Shown: one piece after another, positions 16,874 through 24,152 of the stretch
How positions within the stretch are numbered: position 1 is the stretch's first letter
Layout of the letters: every line of letters begins with the position of its first letter
Origin: Amycolatopsis rubida
GTDB lineage: Bacteria; Actinomycetota; Actinomycetes; Mycobacteriales; Pseudonocardiaceae
Assembly (NCBI RefSeq): GCF_900115345.1
Contig: NZ_FOWC01000025.1
Span: 1 to 64,000 of the forward strand
Direction: 5' to 3'
DNA length: 64,000 nt
Notes under the pieces: model-generated
Told to the model about the DNA's origin: nothing
The model's database searches: none
Seen by the model: only the letters and a program-made list of their open reading frames with translations
Position numbers and translations under genes: made by a program

Positions 16874-17884
16874 ATGGGGAAGCCCACCATGGAGGACGTC
16901 GCCGCGCGAGCCGGGGTCTCCCGGGCACTGGTTTCGCTGGTGATGCGCAACGCGCCGAACGTCTCGGCGCGGCGACGCGCGGCGGTGGTGAAAGCGGCCG
17001 AGGAGCTGGGCTATTCGCCGCACGTGATGGCGCGGTCGCTGGCGAGCCGGACGTCGACGGTGCTCGGTGTGATGGTGAACGACCTGCGCAACGCCTTCTT
17101 CGCCGACGTGGTGGAAGGGCTGGACGCGGCGGCCCAAGCGGCCGGTTTCGACTTGATCCTCAACACCGGCGGGCGGATGCCTTCCCGGGAGGGTGCGGCG
17201 TTGCGCAGTCTTCTGTCGTTCCGCCCGGCTGGCGTCGTGTTGTTGTCGCCGGTGGTTCCGGCCGCCGCGATCGAGGCTGCGGCACGGCAGTGTCCGGTAG
17301 TGTTGGTGTCCCGGACTTCTCGGTTGTCCACTGTGGATACCGTGAACGACGACGGCGAGGCTGGCGCGGCGTTGGCGGTGGAGCACCTGGTCCAGCTGGG
17401 ACATCGCCGGATCGCGCACCTCGACGGCGGAGGAGCGGCCGGTGCCGCGGCCCGGCGACGAGGTTTCCGGCAGGCGATGCGGGCGCACGCTCTGGAGCCG
17501 ATCGTGGTGCGCAGCGAACACACCGACACTGCGGGCGAGAAAGCCGTGCGGGAATTGCTGTCCTCGTATTCTCCGGCACCGACCGCGCTGCTGGCAGGCA
17601 ACGACTTCAACGCGGTCGGCGCGATCTCGGCGCTTGAGGAACACGGGTTGCGGGTGCCGGCGGATGTTTCGGTGGTCGGCTACGACAACACGTCCTTGGC
17701 TTCCTTGCGGCACATTTCACTGACCACAGTGGACCAGCCGCGCGCGGAAATGGCGCGACTGGCTTTCGACGCGCTATTGGAGCGCGTACGCGGTGAACGC
17801 ACTGAACCGGTGCGGCATCTGCTTCATCCGTCCCTGGTCGTGCGGGAGACCACGGGGCCTGGCTCAGGGGAGGCGCAGCGATGA
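16874..17884 (+). CDS. LacI family transcriptional regulator
   Basis: This 336-residue repressor opens with the LacI helix-turn-helix (TMEDVAARAGVSRALVSLV from residue 4, with the minor-groove hinge region near 45-60). A periplasmic-binding-like sensor domain covers about 60-335. It probably binds the GAGCGCTC sites just upstream and senses the imported sugar or a derivative. GGGGAGG lies about 12 bases before the ATG. Its stop overlaps the dehydrogenase start by 4 bases, so regulator and enzyme are made together. Confidence 0.93.
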   Translation: MGKPTMEDVAARAGVSRALVSLVMRNAPNVSARRRAAVVKAAEELGYSPHVMARSLASRTSTVLGVMVNDLRNAFFADVVEGLDAAAQAAGFDLILNTGGRMPSREGAALRSLLSFRPAGVVLLSPVVPAAAIEAAARQCPVVLVSRTSRLSTVDTVNDDGEAGAALAVEHLVQLGHRRIAHLDGGGAAGAAARRRGFRQAMRAHALEPIVVRSEHTDTAGEKAVRELLSSYSPAPTALLAGNDFNAVGAISALEEHGLRVPADVSVVGYDNTSLASLRHISLTTVDQPRAEMARLAFDALLERVRGERTEPVRHLLHPSLVVRETTGPGSGEAQR

Positions 17885-18882
17885 GGGTGGGACTGGCGGG
17901 GGCCGGACGGATCGGTGCCGCGCACGCGGAAACACTCGCGGGATTCGACGAGGTCGCGTCGGTGGTGGTCGCGGACGTGGATCCCGCGCGAGCCCAGTCG
18001 GTCGCCGATCGGCTCGGCGTCGAGGCGGCCGGAGGCATCGACGCGCTGTTCCGGTCTGGTCTCGACGGCCTGGTCGTCGCGGCGGCCACGGACGCGCATC
18101 CGGAGCTGATCATCCAGGCGGTCGACGCACGGGTGCCGGTGTTCTGCGAGAAGCCGGTCGCCGCGGACATCCCCGGCACGCTCGCGGTGATCGACCGGAT
18201 CGCGCACTCGGAGGTCCCGGTGCAGATCGGCTTCCAGCGCCGGTTCGACGCGGGCTACCAGGCCGCGCGGGTCGCGGTGGAGAGCGGTGAACTGGGCTGG
18301 CTGCACAGCGTCCGGGCGACCACCTTGGACCCGGCGCCGCCGCCCGCCGCCTACGTCGCGCATTCCGGTGGTCTGTTCCGGGACTGCGGGGTGCACGACT
18401 TCGACATCCTCCGGTGGGTGACCGGCCGGGAGGTCGAGGAGGTTTTCGCCTTGGGGCGCAACAAAGGCGAGCAGTTCTTCGCGGATGCCGGGGATGTCGA
18501 CACCGCAGCTGTCGCGATGACTCTCGACGACGGAACCCTGGCGACGGTCTCGCTGACGCGCTACAACGGCGCGGGCTACGACGTGCGTTTCGAGGCCCTC
18601 GGTTCGCTGGGCAACGCCGTGGTGGGCTTGGACGAGCAGGCTCCGCTGCGGTCGGTGGAGCCGGGCTTCGGGCCGTTGCCGGGACCCGCGTATCCAGGGT
18701 TCATGGAGCGCTTCCGGACGGCTTATGCCGCTGAGCTGCGGGCGTTCCTGGATGTTGCCGCCCGGCGGATCCCGTCGCCTGCCGGGGCGGCGGATGCGTT
18801 GGAGGCGTTCTACATCGCGGAGGCGTGCGAGGTCTCGCGGAGGGAGAACCGCCCGGTGCGGGTCGCGGAGGTGCGGCGATAG
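17881..18882 (+). CDS. Gfo/Idh/MocA oxidoreductase, inositol 2-dehydrogenase-like
   Basis: This 333-residue NAD(P)-dependent dehydrogenase has a Rossmann motif at the N-terminus (GLAGAGRIGAAHAE, 4-17). The conserved CEKPVAAD lies near 92-99. The catalytic-region motif GGLFRDCGVHDFDILRW is near 162-178, with the histidine of the HDFD segment as the usual acid/base. Close relatives are IolG and MocA. It likely oxidises myo-inositol or a related cyclitol or hexose brought in by the divergent ABC system. It is translationally coupled to the LacI regulator and converges with the next gene with one base between the stops. Confidence 0.9.
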   Translation: MRVGLAGAGRIGAAHAETLAGFDEVASVVVADVDPARAQSVADRLGVEAAGGIDALFRSGLDGLVVAAATDAHPELIIQAVDARVPVFCEKPVAADIPGTLAVIDRIAHSEVPVQIGFQRRFDAGYQAARVAVESGELGWLHSVRATTLDPAPPPAAYVAHSGGLFRDCGVHDFDILRWVTGREVEEVFALGRNKGEQFFADAGDVDTAAVAMTLDDGTLATVSLTRYNGAGYDVRFEALGSLGNAVVGLDEQAPLRSVEPGFGPLPGPAYPGFMERFRTAYAAELRAFLDVAARRIPSPAGAADALEAFYIAEACEVSRRENRPVRVAEVRR

Positions 18883-18883
18883 G

Positions 18884-19615
18884 TCAGGGTTTCGGGAAGT
18901 AGGCGACCACCTCGGCCAGAGCGTCGAGTTCTTCGGCATCGAAGCGACCGGTGGCGGTGTCTGCCTCGCCGATGACCATCGTCCGCCCGCGCGGCCTCGC
19001 GTGGTAGTGGTGGCCGGTGAAGCGGAAGCCGGCCAATCCGAGGAGCGCGCCGCCGAGCGGAGTCACATCGCCGTTGTCTTGCACCTGCTCGACCCGCTCG
19101 AAGGCCACGGCGTCTTTTTTGGTGCGGAAGCCGATCCAGGCTACGGAAAGCACCGCCGCGTTGCCGTGGCCGTCGCCGACTGCGTACAACCGCATGACGA
19201 GCGAAGTGCACGGGGTGCGGATGAAGAATTCCTGCACCTTGCCCGTCGAATTGAGCAGGCACTTCAGGTCGCGTTTCACCGTCGGCTTCAGCTCTTTGAG
19301 CTTGAACCTGCTGAATGTTTCGGCTGATTTCCCTCGCTGGGCGGATTTCCGGCCCTCGGTTTTCCTGGCCGAGGGAGAACGGCCGGGCAGCGAATCGACG
19401 ACGTCCCCCGCGAGGTTGCCGGGCAGTGCCTCCGCGGCGACACCCGCGCCTCCCTCTACCGCGGCACCGCCGCCGAATGCGGTGACCCCACCTGCACCGA
19501 TGACCGCGGCGACTCCCGCCGCGACGATTGCCCCGCCGCCGCGGCGCCCTCGCCCGTCGCCGTTGGGAATGCGGCGCCTGCGGCCGAATTCGTCCGTGTA
19601 CCAGTCGTCTGCCAT
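18884..19615 (-). CDS. Conserved actinobacterial membrane protein of unknown function
   Basis: I do not recognise this 243-residue protein. Its N-terminus is short and charged (RRRR near 12). A hydrophobic Ala/Gly-rich segment at about 28-63 could cross the membrane once or twice. A basic linker rich in Ser/Lys/Arg (about 78-100) follows. A folded C-terminal domain (about 105-243) contains two cysteines (LKCLLNST and TPCTSLV) that could pair. Similar proteins with this layout occur in actinomycetes, where the C-terminal domain is probably outside. GGAGGGG lies 9 bases before the ATG. No operon partner is evident. Confidence 0.7.
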   Translation of the reverse strand: MADDWYTDEFGRRRRIPNGDGRGRRGGGAIVAAGVAAVIGAGGVTAFGGGAAVEGGAGVAAEALPGNLAGDVVDSLPGRSPSARKTEGRKSAQRGKSAETFSRFKLKELKPTVKRDLKCLLNSTGKVQEFFIRTPCTSLVMRLYAVGDGHGNAAVLSVAWIGFRTKKDAVAFERVEQVQDNGDVTPLGGALLGLAGFRFTGHHYHARPRGRTMVIGEADTATGRFDAEELDALAEVVAYFPKP

Positions 19616-19736
19616 GCCAGCGATCCCCTCCGTGCCCCTCGATCGGCTGTGCGCGGAGAAAATCCAACTCCGAACAAGGCACGGAACGACACGGAACCTG
19701 GCAGGTTCACCTGAATGTCGGAATCCGCTGGTTAAG

Positions 19737-20333
19737 TCAGCCTCGCGGGCGAAGCAGCTTCTCCGCCAACGTATCCGCCAAGTCCCGCGGTACCGAATCC
19801 CCGGTTAGTGCGCTGTAGACAATCGGCCCGAGCAGAGCGGCCATGGTGGCTTCCGGATCCAGCACCGGAGAAATCTCGCCCGCCTCGGCGGCCCGCGTCA
19901 GCATCTCGCGCTCGGCGATCTGCCGCGGCTCCAGGTAACGCTCGTGGAACCGTGCGGCAGTCCCCGCGTCGTGCTGCGCTTCGGCCAGCAAGGTGAGCAG
20001 ACACTTGCCCGCCGGGTCTTCGGCGAGGAAGTGCGCGAAGTCGCGGAGGTAGGCCCGGATGCTATCGGCAGTCGGGAGTTCCGTCGGCACCGGCAGGCGC
20101 TTCTCGCTGTCCTCGATCAGCGTGTCCAGCAGGATTTCGACCTTCGACGGCCACCAACGGTAGATCGTCTGCTTCGCGACGCCGGCCCGGCGCGCGATCG
20201 CTTCGACGGTCAGTGCGCTGAAGCCGTGCTCGACCAGCAGGTCGTCGGCGGCGTGGAGCACCGCCAGGCGCGCGGACTCGTCGCGCCGGTTGCCGGAGCG
20301 TGCCCTGCGGGGCTGGGAATTGACTGCGGGCAT
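19737..20333 (-). CDS. TetR family transcriptional regulator
   Basis: This 198-residue regulator has a TetR helix-turn-helix at about 24-66 (AARLAVL-like first helix, then TVEAIARRAGVAKQTIYRWW). The C-terminal domain has the TetR_C_33-like layout. I chose ATG 20333 because AAGGTG lies 8 bases upstream; a GTG at 20342 would add three residues. It is divergent from the SDR gene, and a 28-bp inverted repeat lies between the two starts. It most likely represses both genes until a ligand binds, the usual arrangement for TetR pairs. Confidence 0.92.
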   Translation of the reverse strand: MPAVNSQPRRARSGNRRDESARLAVLHAADDLLVEHGFSALTVEAIARRAGVAKQTIYRWWPSKVEILLDTLIEDSEKRLPVPTELPTADSIRAYLRDFAHFLAEDPAGKCLLTLLAEAQHDAGTAARFHERYLEPRQIAEREMLTRAAEAGEISPVLDPEATMAALLGPIVYSALTGDSVPRDLADTLAEKLLRPRG

Positions 20334-20355
20334 ACCGGGCACCTTACCGTGCTAC

Positions 20356-20383
20356 TGTCTAGACGTGACGTTGCGTCTAAACA
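20356..20383. promoter_or_regulatory. TetR-type operator between regulator and SDR genes
   Basis: TGTCTAGACG and CGTCTAAACA form 10-base arms that match at 9 of 10 positions and are separated by 8 bases. The TAGACG half-site is a common TetR-family element. It ends 11 bases before the SDR ATG, directly beside its ribosome-binding site AAAGGAGG, and lies 22 bases from the TetR start. A bound repressor would block both genes. Confidence 0.85.
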
Positions 20384-20394
20384 AAGGAGGGGTC

Positions 20395-21054
20395 ATGGCG
20401 GTACGCCGGGCATTGGTGGTCGGGGCTTCACGGGGCTTGGGATTGGTGCTGGTCACGGAGTTGGACCGGCGCGGGTGGGAGGTCATCGCGACGACCCGCG
20501 ACGGATCGGTGCCACGGGAGGGAATGCGGACCGAGCAGCTGGAGATGACCGACGACGCACAGATCGCCGCGCTGCGCGAGAGAGTGGACGGTCCGCTCGA
20601 TCTGCTCTTCGTGAACGCGGCGATCGACCGAGGGAATCTGCCGATCAGCGAAGTGCCCGCCGAGATGTTCGCCGAAGTGATGATCACCAATGCGTTGGGC
20701 CCGTTGAGAGTCCTCGAAGGACTGCACGATCTGGTCGCGCCGGGCGGCACGGTCGCGGTGATGTCGTCTGAACAGGGCAGTATCTCGATGAACGTCGAGC
20801 CCGGATACGAGCTGTACAAGGCGAGCAAGGCCGCGCTCAACCAGCTCATGCGCAGTTACGCCACTCGCCACGAGGCGGACGGGCGCACCGCATTGCTCAT
20901 CGACCCCGGCCACAACCGGACGCGGCTCGGCGGTCCGGACGCGCCGTTGCTGCCGGAGGAAAGCGTGCCCGCGGTCGTTGACGTGCTGGAAGCGCGGGCA
21001 GGCGAGCCGGGGTTGCGGTTTCTCGACCGCTTCGGCAAGCCGGTTCCCTGGTAA
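20395..21054 (+). CDS. Short-chain dehydrogenase/reductase (SDR)
   Basis: This 219-residue NAD(P)-dependent oxidoreductase has a cofactor motif GASRGLG at residues 10-16. The structural NxA element appears as VNAAI near 76. The catalytic YxxxK is YELYKASKAALNQ near 141-153, with the serine in the preceding VMSSEQGS segment. It has an excellent ribosome-binding site, AAAGGAGG, 4 bases before the ATG, so it is strongly translated once derepressed. The divergent TetR regulator and operator suggest induction by its substrate or another small molecule; the substrate is unknown. Confidence 0.9.
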   Translation: MAVRRALVVGASRGLGLVLVTELDRRGWEVIATTRDGSVPREGMRTEQLEMTDDAQIAALRERVDGPLDLLFVNAAIDRGNLPISEVPAEMFAEVMITNALGPLRVLEGLHDLVAPGGTVAVMSSEQGSISMNVEPGYELYKASKAALNQLMRSYATRHEADGRTALLIDPGHNRTRLGGPDAPLLPEESVPAVVDVLEARAGEPGLRFLDRFGKPVPW

Positions 21055-21107
21055 CGACTGTGCCGATCGGGTAGCGCGGGACGGCCTCGCGTGCCAAGCT
21101 GCGGGGC

Positions 21108-21611
21108 GTGCCTGGATCCGGAGAATCCGAGATCGTGCTGATCCCGCTCGACGAGCCGGGGCTGGAGCGGCTTCTGGAAGCCGCGGTGGCCGACGCCGAA
21201 CCGGCCGAGGTCATGCCGCCGGTGGAAGGTCCCGCTGGCTGGACCGAAGCCCGCCGCGAAGCGTTTCTCGCGTTTCACCGCCGACGATCGCTCAATCCGG
21301 ACACCGCCATCGAAACGACGTGGGTCGTGGAAGTCGACGGCCGCGTCCGCGGGGCGGCCCGGCTGCGGCCGGTGTCCGGACGGGCCGCGCTGGAGGTCGA
21401 GGCCGGGGTGTGGCTGGGCCGGTCGGCGCGTGGACGCGGGATCGGCCGCAAGGTGACCGCGGTACTGCTGGACGCGGCCCGCGACGGCGGCGCGGCGAAG
21501 TTCGTCGCGACGACCACTGTGGACAATGCGGCGGCACAGCGGCTGCTGAGCGGGGCCGGTGCGGAACTCGACGTCCGCGGCACGGAGATCGACGCGCACC
21601 TGGACTTCTGA
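21108..21611 (+). CDS. GNAT family N-acetyltransferase
   Basis: This 167-residue protein has the GNAT fold. Acetyl-CoA motif A is visible as ARGRGIGRKVTAVLLDAA near 107-124, after the beta-4 strand VEAGVWL. The C-terminal segment TTTVDNAAAQRLLSGAGAEL corresponds to motif B. Acceptor specificity cannot be read. The GTG start lacks a strong ribosome-binding site and may in fact lie a few codons downstream. It stands alone on the plus strand and ends before a palindromic repeat shared with the convergent asnB gene. Confidence 0.82.
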   Translation: MPGSGESEIVLIPLDEPGLERLLEAAVADAEPAEVMPPVEGPAGWTEARREAFLAFHRRRSLNPDTAIETTWVVEVDGRVRGAARLRPVSGRAALEVEAGVWLGRSARGRGIGRKVTAVLLDAARDGGAAKFVATTTVDNAAAQRLLSGAGAELDVRGTEIDAHLDF

Positions 21612-21678
21612 CCGCGTCCTCCCGCAAGCGCCCCAACGAGGCGGCCCTGCCCGCTGGTCCCAGCCGGGCCAGTGCGAA

Positions 21679-21735
21679 CGTAGGTGAGGGGAACCGTGAG
21701 GGAATCAGATTCCCTCACGGTTCCCCTCACCTACG
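21679..21735. repeat. Long perfect palindrome, GAATCAGATTC family
   Basis: Perfect 28-base arms around a single central A (21707) carry the core GAATCAGATTC and the outer module GTGAGGGGAACC. It lies between the convergent acetyltransferase and asnB genes, where a symmetric hairpin could end transcription from both sides. Confidence 0.9.
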
Positions 21736-21783
21736 CCAGCGGGACCACGCGGTCCGGCCGGATGCTCGCGGGCGAGCGGCGGG

Positions 21784-23625
21784 TCAGGTGAGTTCCAGCT
21801 CCGGCGAGTACATGTCGAACCAGTGGTGCAGGTCCAGCGCCCGGTCCATGCCGACCCGCTGCGCCTGGCTGATCGCCGCCGGGTCGGTCTCCGCCGACTG
21901 CCGCAGCCACTCCCGGCTGACCATCTGGAACACCGGATTGTCCTTCTGCGCCAAGGCTTCCTTGATCTGCTGCTGCAACGCGATCGCGTACCCCGGGTCC
22001 TGAGTGGAGGGATACGGGCTCTTCACCCGGTCCCGCACCGACGCGGGCAGCACGTGCTTCGTCGCGTGCCGCAGCAAGCTCTTTTCCCGGCCGTCGTAGG
22101 TCTTCAGCGACCACGGCGTGTTGTAGACGTACTCCACGAGCCGGTGGTCGCAGAACGGCACGCGCACTTCCAGGCCCACCGCCATCGACATGCGGTCCTT
22201 GCGGTCGAGCAGCTGCCGCACGAAGCGGGTCAGGTGGAGGTTGCAGATGACCCGCATCCGCGACTCCCGCTCGGATTCGCCGTCCAGCAAGTCCACTTGG
22301 GACACCGCGGTGCGGTACTGGTCGTCGATGTAGGAATCCAGGTCGAGCTTCGCGGCGAGGCCGGGTTCGAGCAGCGAACCGCGGTTCTCCATCAGGCTGT
22401 TGCGGAACGCCAGCCAGGGGAAGGTGTCCGATTTCACCGCGGTCTCGTCGTGGAACCAGCGGTACCCGCCGAACACCTCGTCGGCCGATTCGCCGGACAG
22501 CGCGACCGTCGATTCCGCCCGGATCGCCTTGAACAGCAAGTACAGCGACGTGTCCATGTCGCCGAGACCGGACGGGATGTCCCTGGCGCGCAGCACCTTG
22601 CGGCGCACCTCCGGGTCGCTCAGGTCGGCCGGGTTCAGCATCACGTCCTGGTGTGCGGAACCGACGAGCTTGGCGACGTCGCGGATGTAGGGCGAGTCGG
22701 GGGTGTCGCGCATTTCGTCCGGCTGGAAGTTCTCCTCCTGCCCGAAGAAGTCGACCGAGAAGGTGCGCAGCTGCTCGCCTTCTTCGGACAGCCGCGCGGC
22801 GGCCAGGCCGGTGACCGCGCTCGAATCGAGGCCGCCGGACAGCAGCACGCAGCGCGGGACGTCGGCGACCAGTTGCCGGTGGACGATGTCGGTCATCAGC
22901 TCGCGCACGCGCTCGACCGTCGTCTCCTGGTCGTCGGTGTGCTCCTTCGCGTCGAGCTTCCAGTAGGTGCGGGTGTTGATGCCCTCGCGGGTCACCGTCA
23001 CGACGGTGGCCGGGTCGACCTCGTACATGCCCTTCCACAGCGACCAGCCCGGCCGCTTCGTGAAGCCCATCAGCTCGCGCAGGCCGTCGCTGTCGACCAC
23101 CTTGCGCGCCAACGGGTTCGCCAGGATCGCCTTCGGCTCGGAACCGAACAGGACGCCGTCGCGGGTGGGGTAGTAGTAGAACGGCTTGATGCCCATCCGG
23201 TCGCGGATCATCACGAGCTTCTGGTCGCGTTCGTCCCAGATCGCGAACGCGTACATGCCGTTGAGGTGGTCCACGACCTCGGTGCCCCATTGCAGGTAGC
23301 CGTGCAGCACGACTTCGGTGTCGCTGTCGGTCTCCCAGCGGTGGCCCAGTTTGGTGAGTTCTTCACGAAGTTCGGAGAAGTTGTACGCCTCGCCGCTGTA
23401 GACCATCGCGACTTCGCCGTTCGGGGTCTTGACGCTCATCGGCTGGCGTCCGCCCGGCAGGTCGATGATGGCGAGCCGGCGGTGCCCCAGAGCGACGGAG
23501 CGACGGACCCAGGTTCCGCGGTCGTCGGGTCCTCGGCAGGCCATGGTTTCGGTCATCGCGTCCGCGATCTCCTGCTGCTGCGTGAGATCGGTGTCGTAGG
23601 AAACCCAGCCCGCGATTCCGCACAT
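21784..23625 (-). CDS. asnB: Asparagine synthetase (glutamine-hydrolysing)
   Basis: This 613-residue enzyme makes asparagine from aspartate, glutamine and ATP. The N-terminus MCGIAGW exposes Cys2, the glutaminase nucleophile, and the glutamine site RLAIIDLPGGRQPM is near 52. The C-terminal synthetase domain has the ATP-pyrophosphatase loop LLSGGLDSSAV near 257-267 and the SGESADEVFGGY segment near 380. Both domains are complete, so the enzyme is probably functional. GGGAGG lies before the ATG. The leader contains a GTTA tetranucleotide run and an inverted repeat. It stands alone and is not part of a peptide-synthesis cluster. Confidence 0.93.
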   Translation of the reverse strand: MCGIAGWVSYDTDLTQQQEIADAMTETMACRGPDDRGTWVRRSVALGHRRLAIIDLPGGRQPMSVKTPNGEVAMVYSGEAYNFSELREELTKLGHRWETDSDTEVVLHGYLQWGTEVVDHLNGMYAFAIWDERDQKLVMIRDRMGIKPFYYYPTRDGVLFGSEPKAILANPLARKVVDSDGLRELMGFTKRPGWSLWKGMYEVDPATVVTVTREGINTRTYWKLDAKEHTDDQETTVERVRELMTDIVHRQLVADVPRCVLLSGGLDSSAVTGLAAARLSEEGEQLRTFSVDFFGQEENFQPDEMRDTPDSPYIRDVAKLVGSAHQDVMLNPADLSDPEVRRKVLRARDIPSGLGDMDTSLYLLFKAIRAESTVALSGESADEVFGGYRWFHDETAVKSDTFPWLAFRNSLMENRGSLLEPGLAAKLDLDSYIDDQYRTAVSQVDLLDGESERESRMRVICNLHLTRFVRQLLDRKDRMSMAVGLEVRVPFCDHRLVEYVYNTPWSLKTYDGREKSLLRHATKHVLPASVRDRVKSPYPSTQDPGYAIALQQQIKEALAQKDNPVFQMVSREWLRQSAETDPAAISQAQRVGMDRALDLHHWFDMYSPELELT

Positions 23626-23640
23626 ACGAGACCTCCCGGA

Positions 23641-23684
23641 GTTAGTTAGTTAGTTGCTACAACTATTGGTTACTCAGGTGTAAC
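23641..23684. promoter_or_regulatory. GTTA repeat and inverted repeat in the asnB leader
   Basis: GTTAGTTAGTTAGTT, three and a half units of a tetranucleotide, starts 16 bases upstream of the asnB start. Further out, GTTAC-N6-GTAAC at 23669-23684 is a perfect 5-base-arm inverted repeat. Either could bind a regulator. The simple repeat may also slip and change the spacing between promoter and start. Function is inferred. Confidence 0.4.
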
Positions 23685-23830
23685 ACGGACCCCCGATCGT
23701 TGTCTGCCCGAATTGCACTCTCTGTCCTTGATCCGCTACCAGCTGTGCCGCAAGTCACCCACCAACTACGGAAAGTCACGTGGCCCCGCTAACCCGGATG
23801 GCGCTTGACGCAGTGGCCCGGGTCACCAGC

Positions 23831-23881
23831 CGTCAAGATCGCGTAAACGGCCCCAGGTCGCGGCGTCAAGGAGGCGTCAGG
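23831..23881 (+). promoter_or_regulatory. Possible KdpE direct-repeat boxes before the kdp operon
   Basis: CGTCAAG occurs at 23831 and 23864, and CGTCAGG at 23875. The last two start exactly 11 bases apart, one helical turn, the spacing typical of binding by OmpR-type regulators such as KdpE. They lie about 90-140 bases before the first small gene of the operon. The rest of the 344-base gap shows nothing else I can support. Confidence 0.45.
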
Positions 23882-23969
23882 CGCGGGTGCTCACCCTCCG
23901 CGACGACCGCACAGTGGCTCTCGACCGACGGTCATCCCATGCCGGGTGACCCTTCCTGAGAGGTGCCTC

Positions 23970-24053
23970 GTGGCGGATTTGCTGTACGCCCTATTGCTCA
24001 TCGGCGTGTTCGTGGTGCTCGCCGGTGTCCTGCGCGGGCTGGAGAAGCTGTGA
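23970..24053 (+). CDS. 27-residue membrane peptide at the head of the kdp operon
   Basis: GTG 23970 opens a 27-codon frame that encodes one hydrophobic helix (residues about 4-21, LLYALLLIGVFVVLAGVL) followed by the charged tail RGLEKL. A strong ribosome-binding site, GAGAGG, lies 6 bases upstream. The stop overlaps the kdpF start (GTGA), so kdpF translation depends on it. It is not KdpF, which follows and has its own typical ending. It could be an extra small subunit or assembly factor of the KdpFABC pump, or a leader peptide; I know of no assigned function. Confidence 0.75.
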   Translation: MADLLYALLLIGVFVVLAGVLRGLEKL

Positions 24054-24151
24054 GCGGCGCGGGCACCGTGGCCAACATCGTCGGCGGACTGCTGGCGCTC
24101 GGCCTTCTCGGCTACCTGTTCGTCGCCCTCGTGAGGCCGGAGAAATTCTGA
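24050..24151 (+). CDS. kdpF: KdpF, small subunit of the potassium pump
   Basis: This 33-residue single-helix protein has the family layout: a hydrophobic span and the ending GYLFVALVRPEKF, close to the canonical KdpF ending. KdpF stabilises the KdpABC complex in the membrane. The GTG start overlaps the stop of the preceding peptide gene, with GGAGAAG just upstream. kdpA begins after one base. Confidence 0.9.
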   Translation: MSGAGTVANIVGGLLALGLLGYLFVALVRPEKF

Positions 24152-24152
24152 G

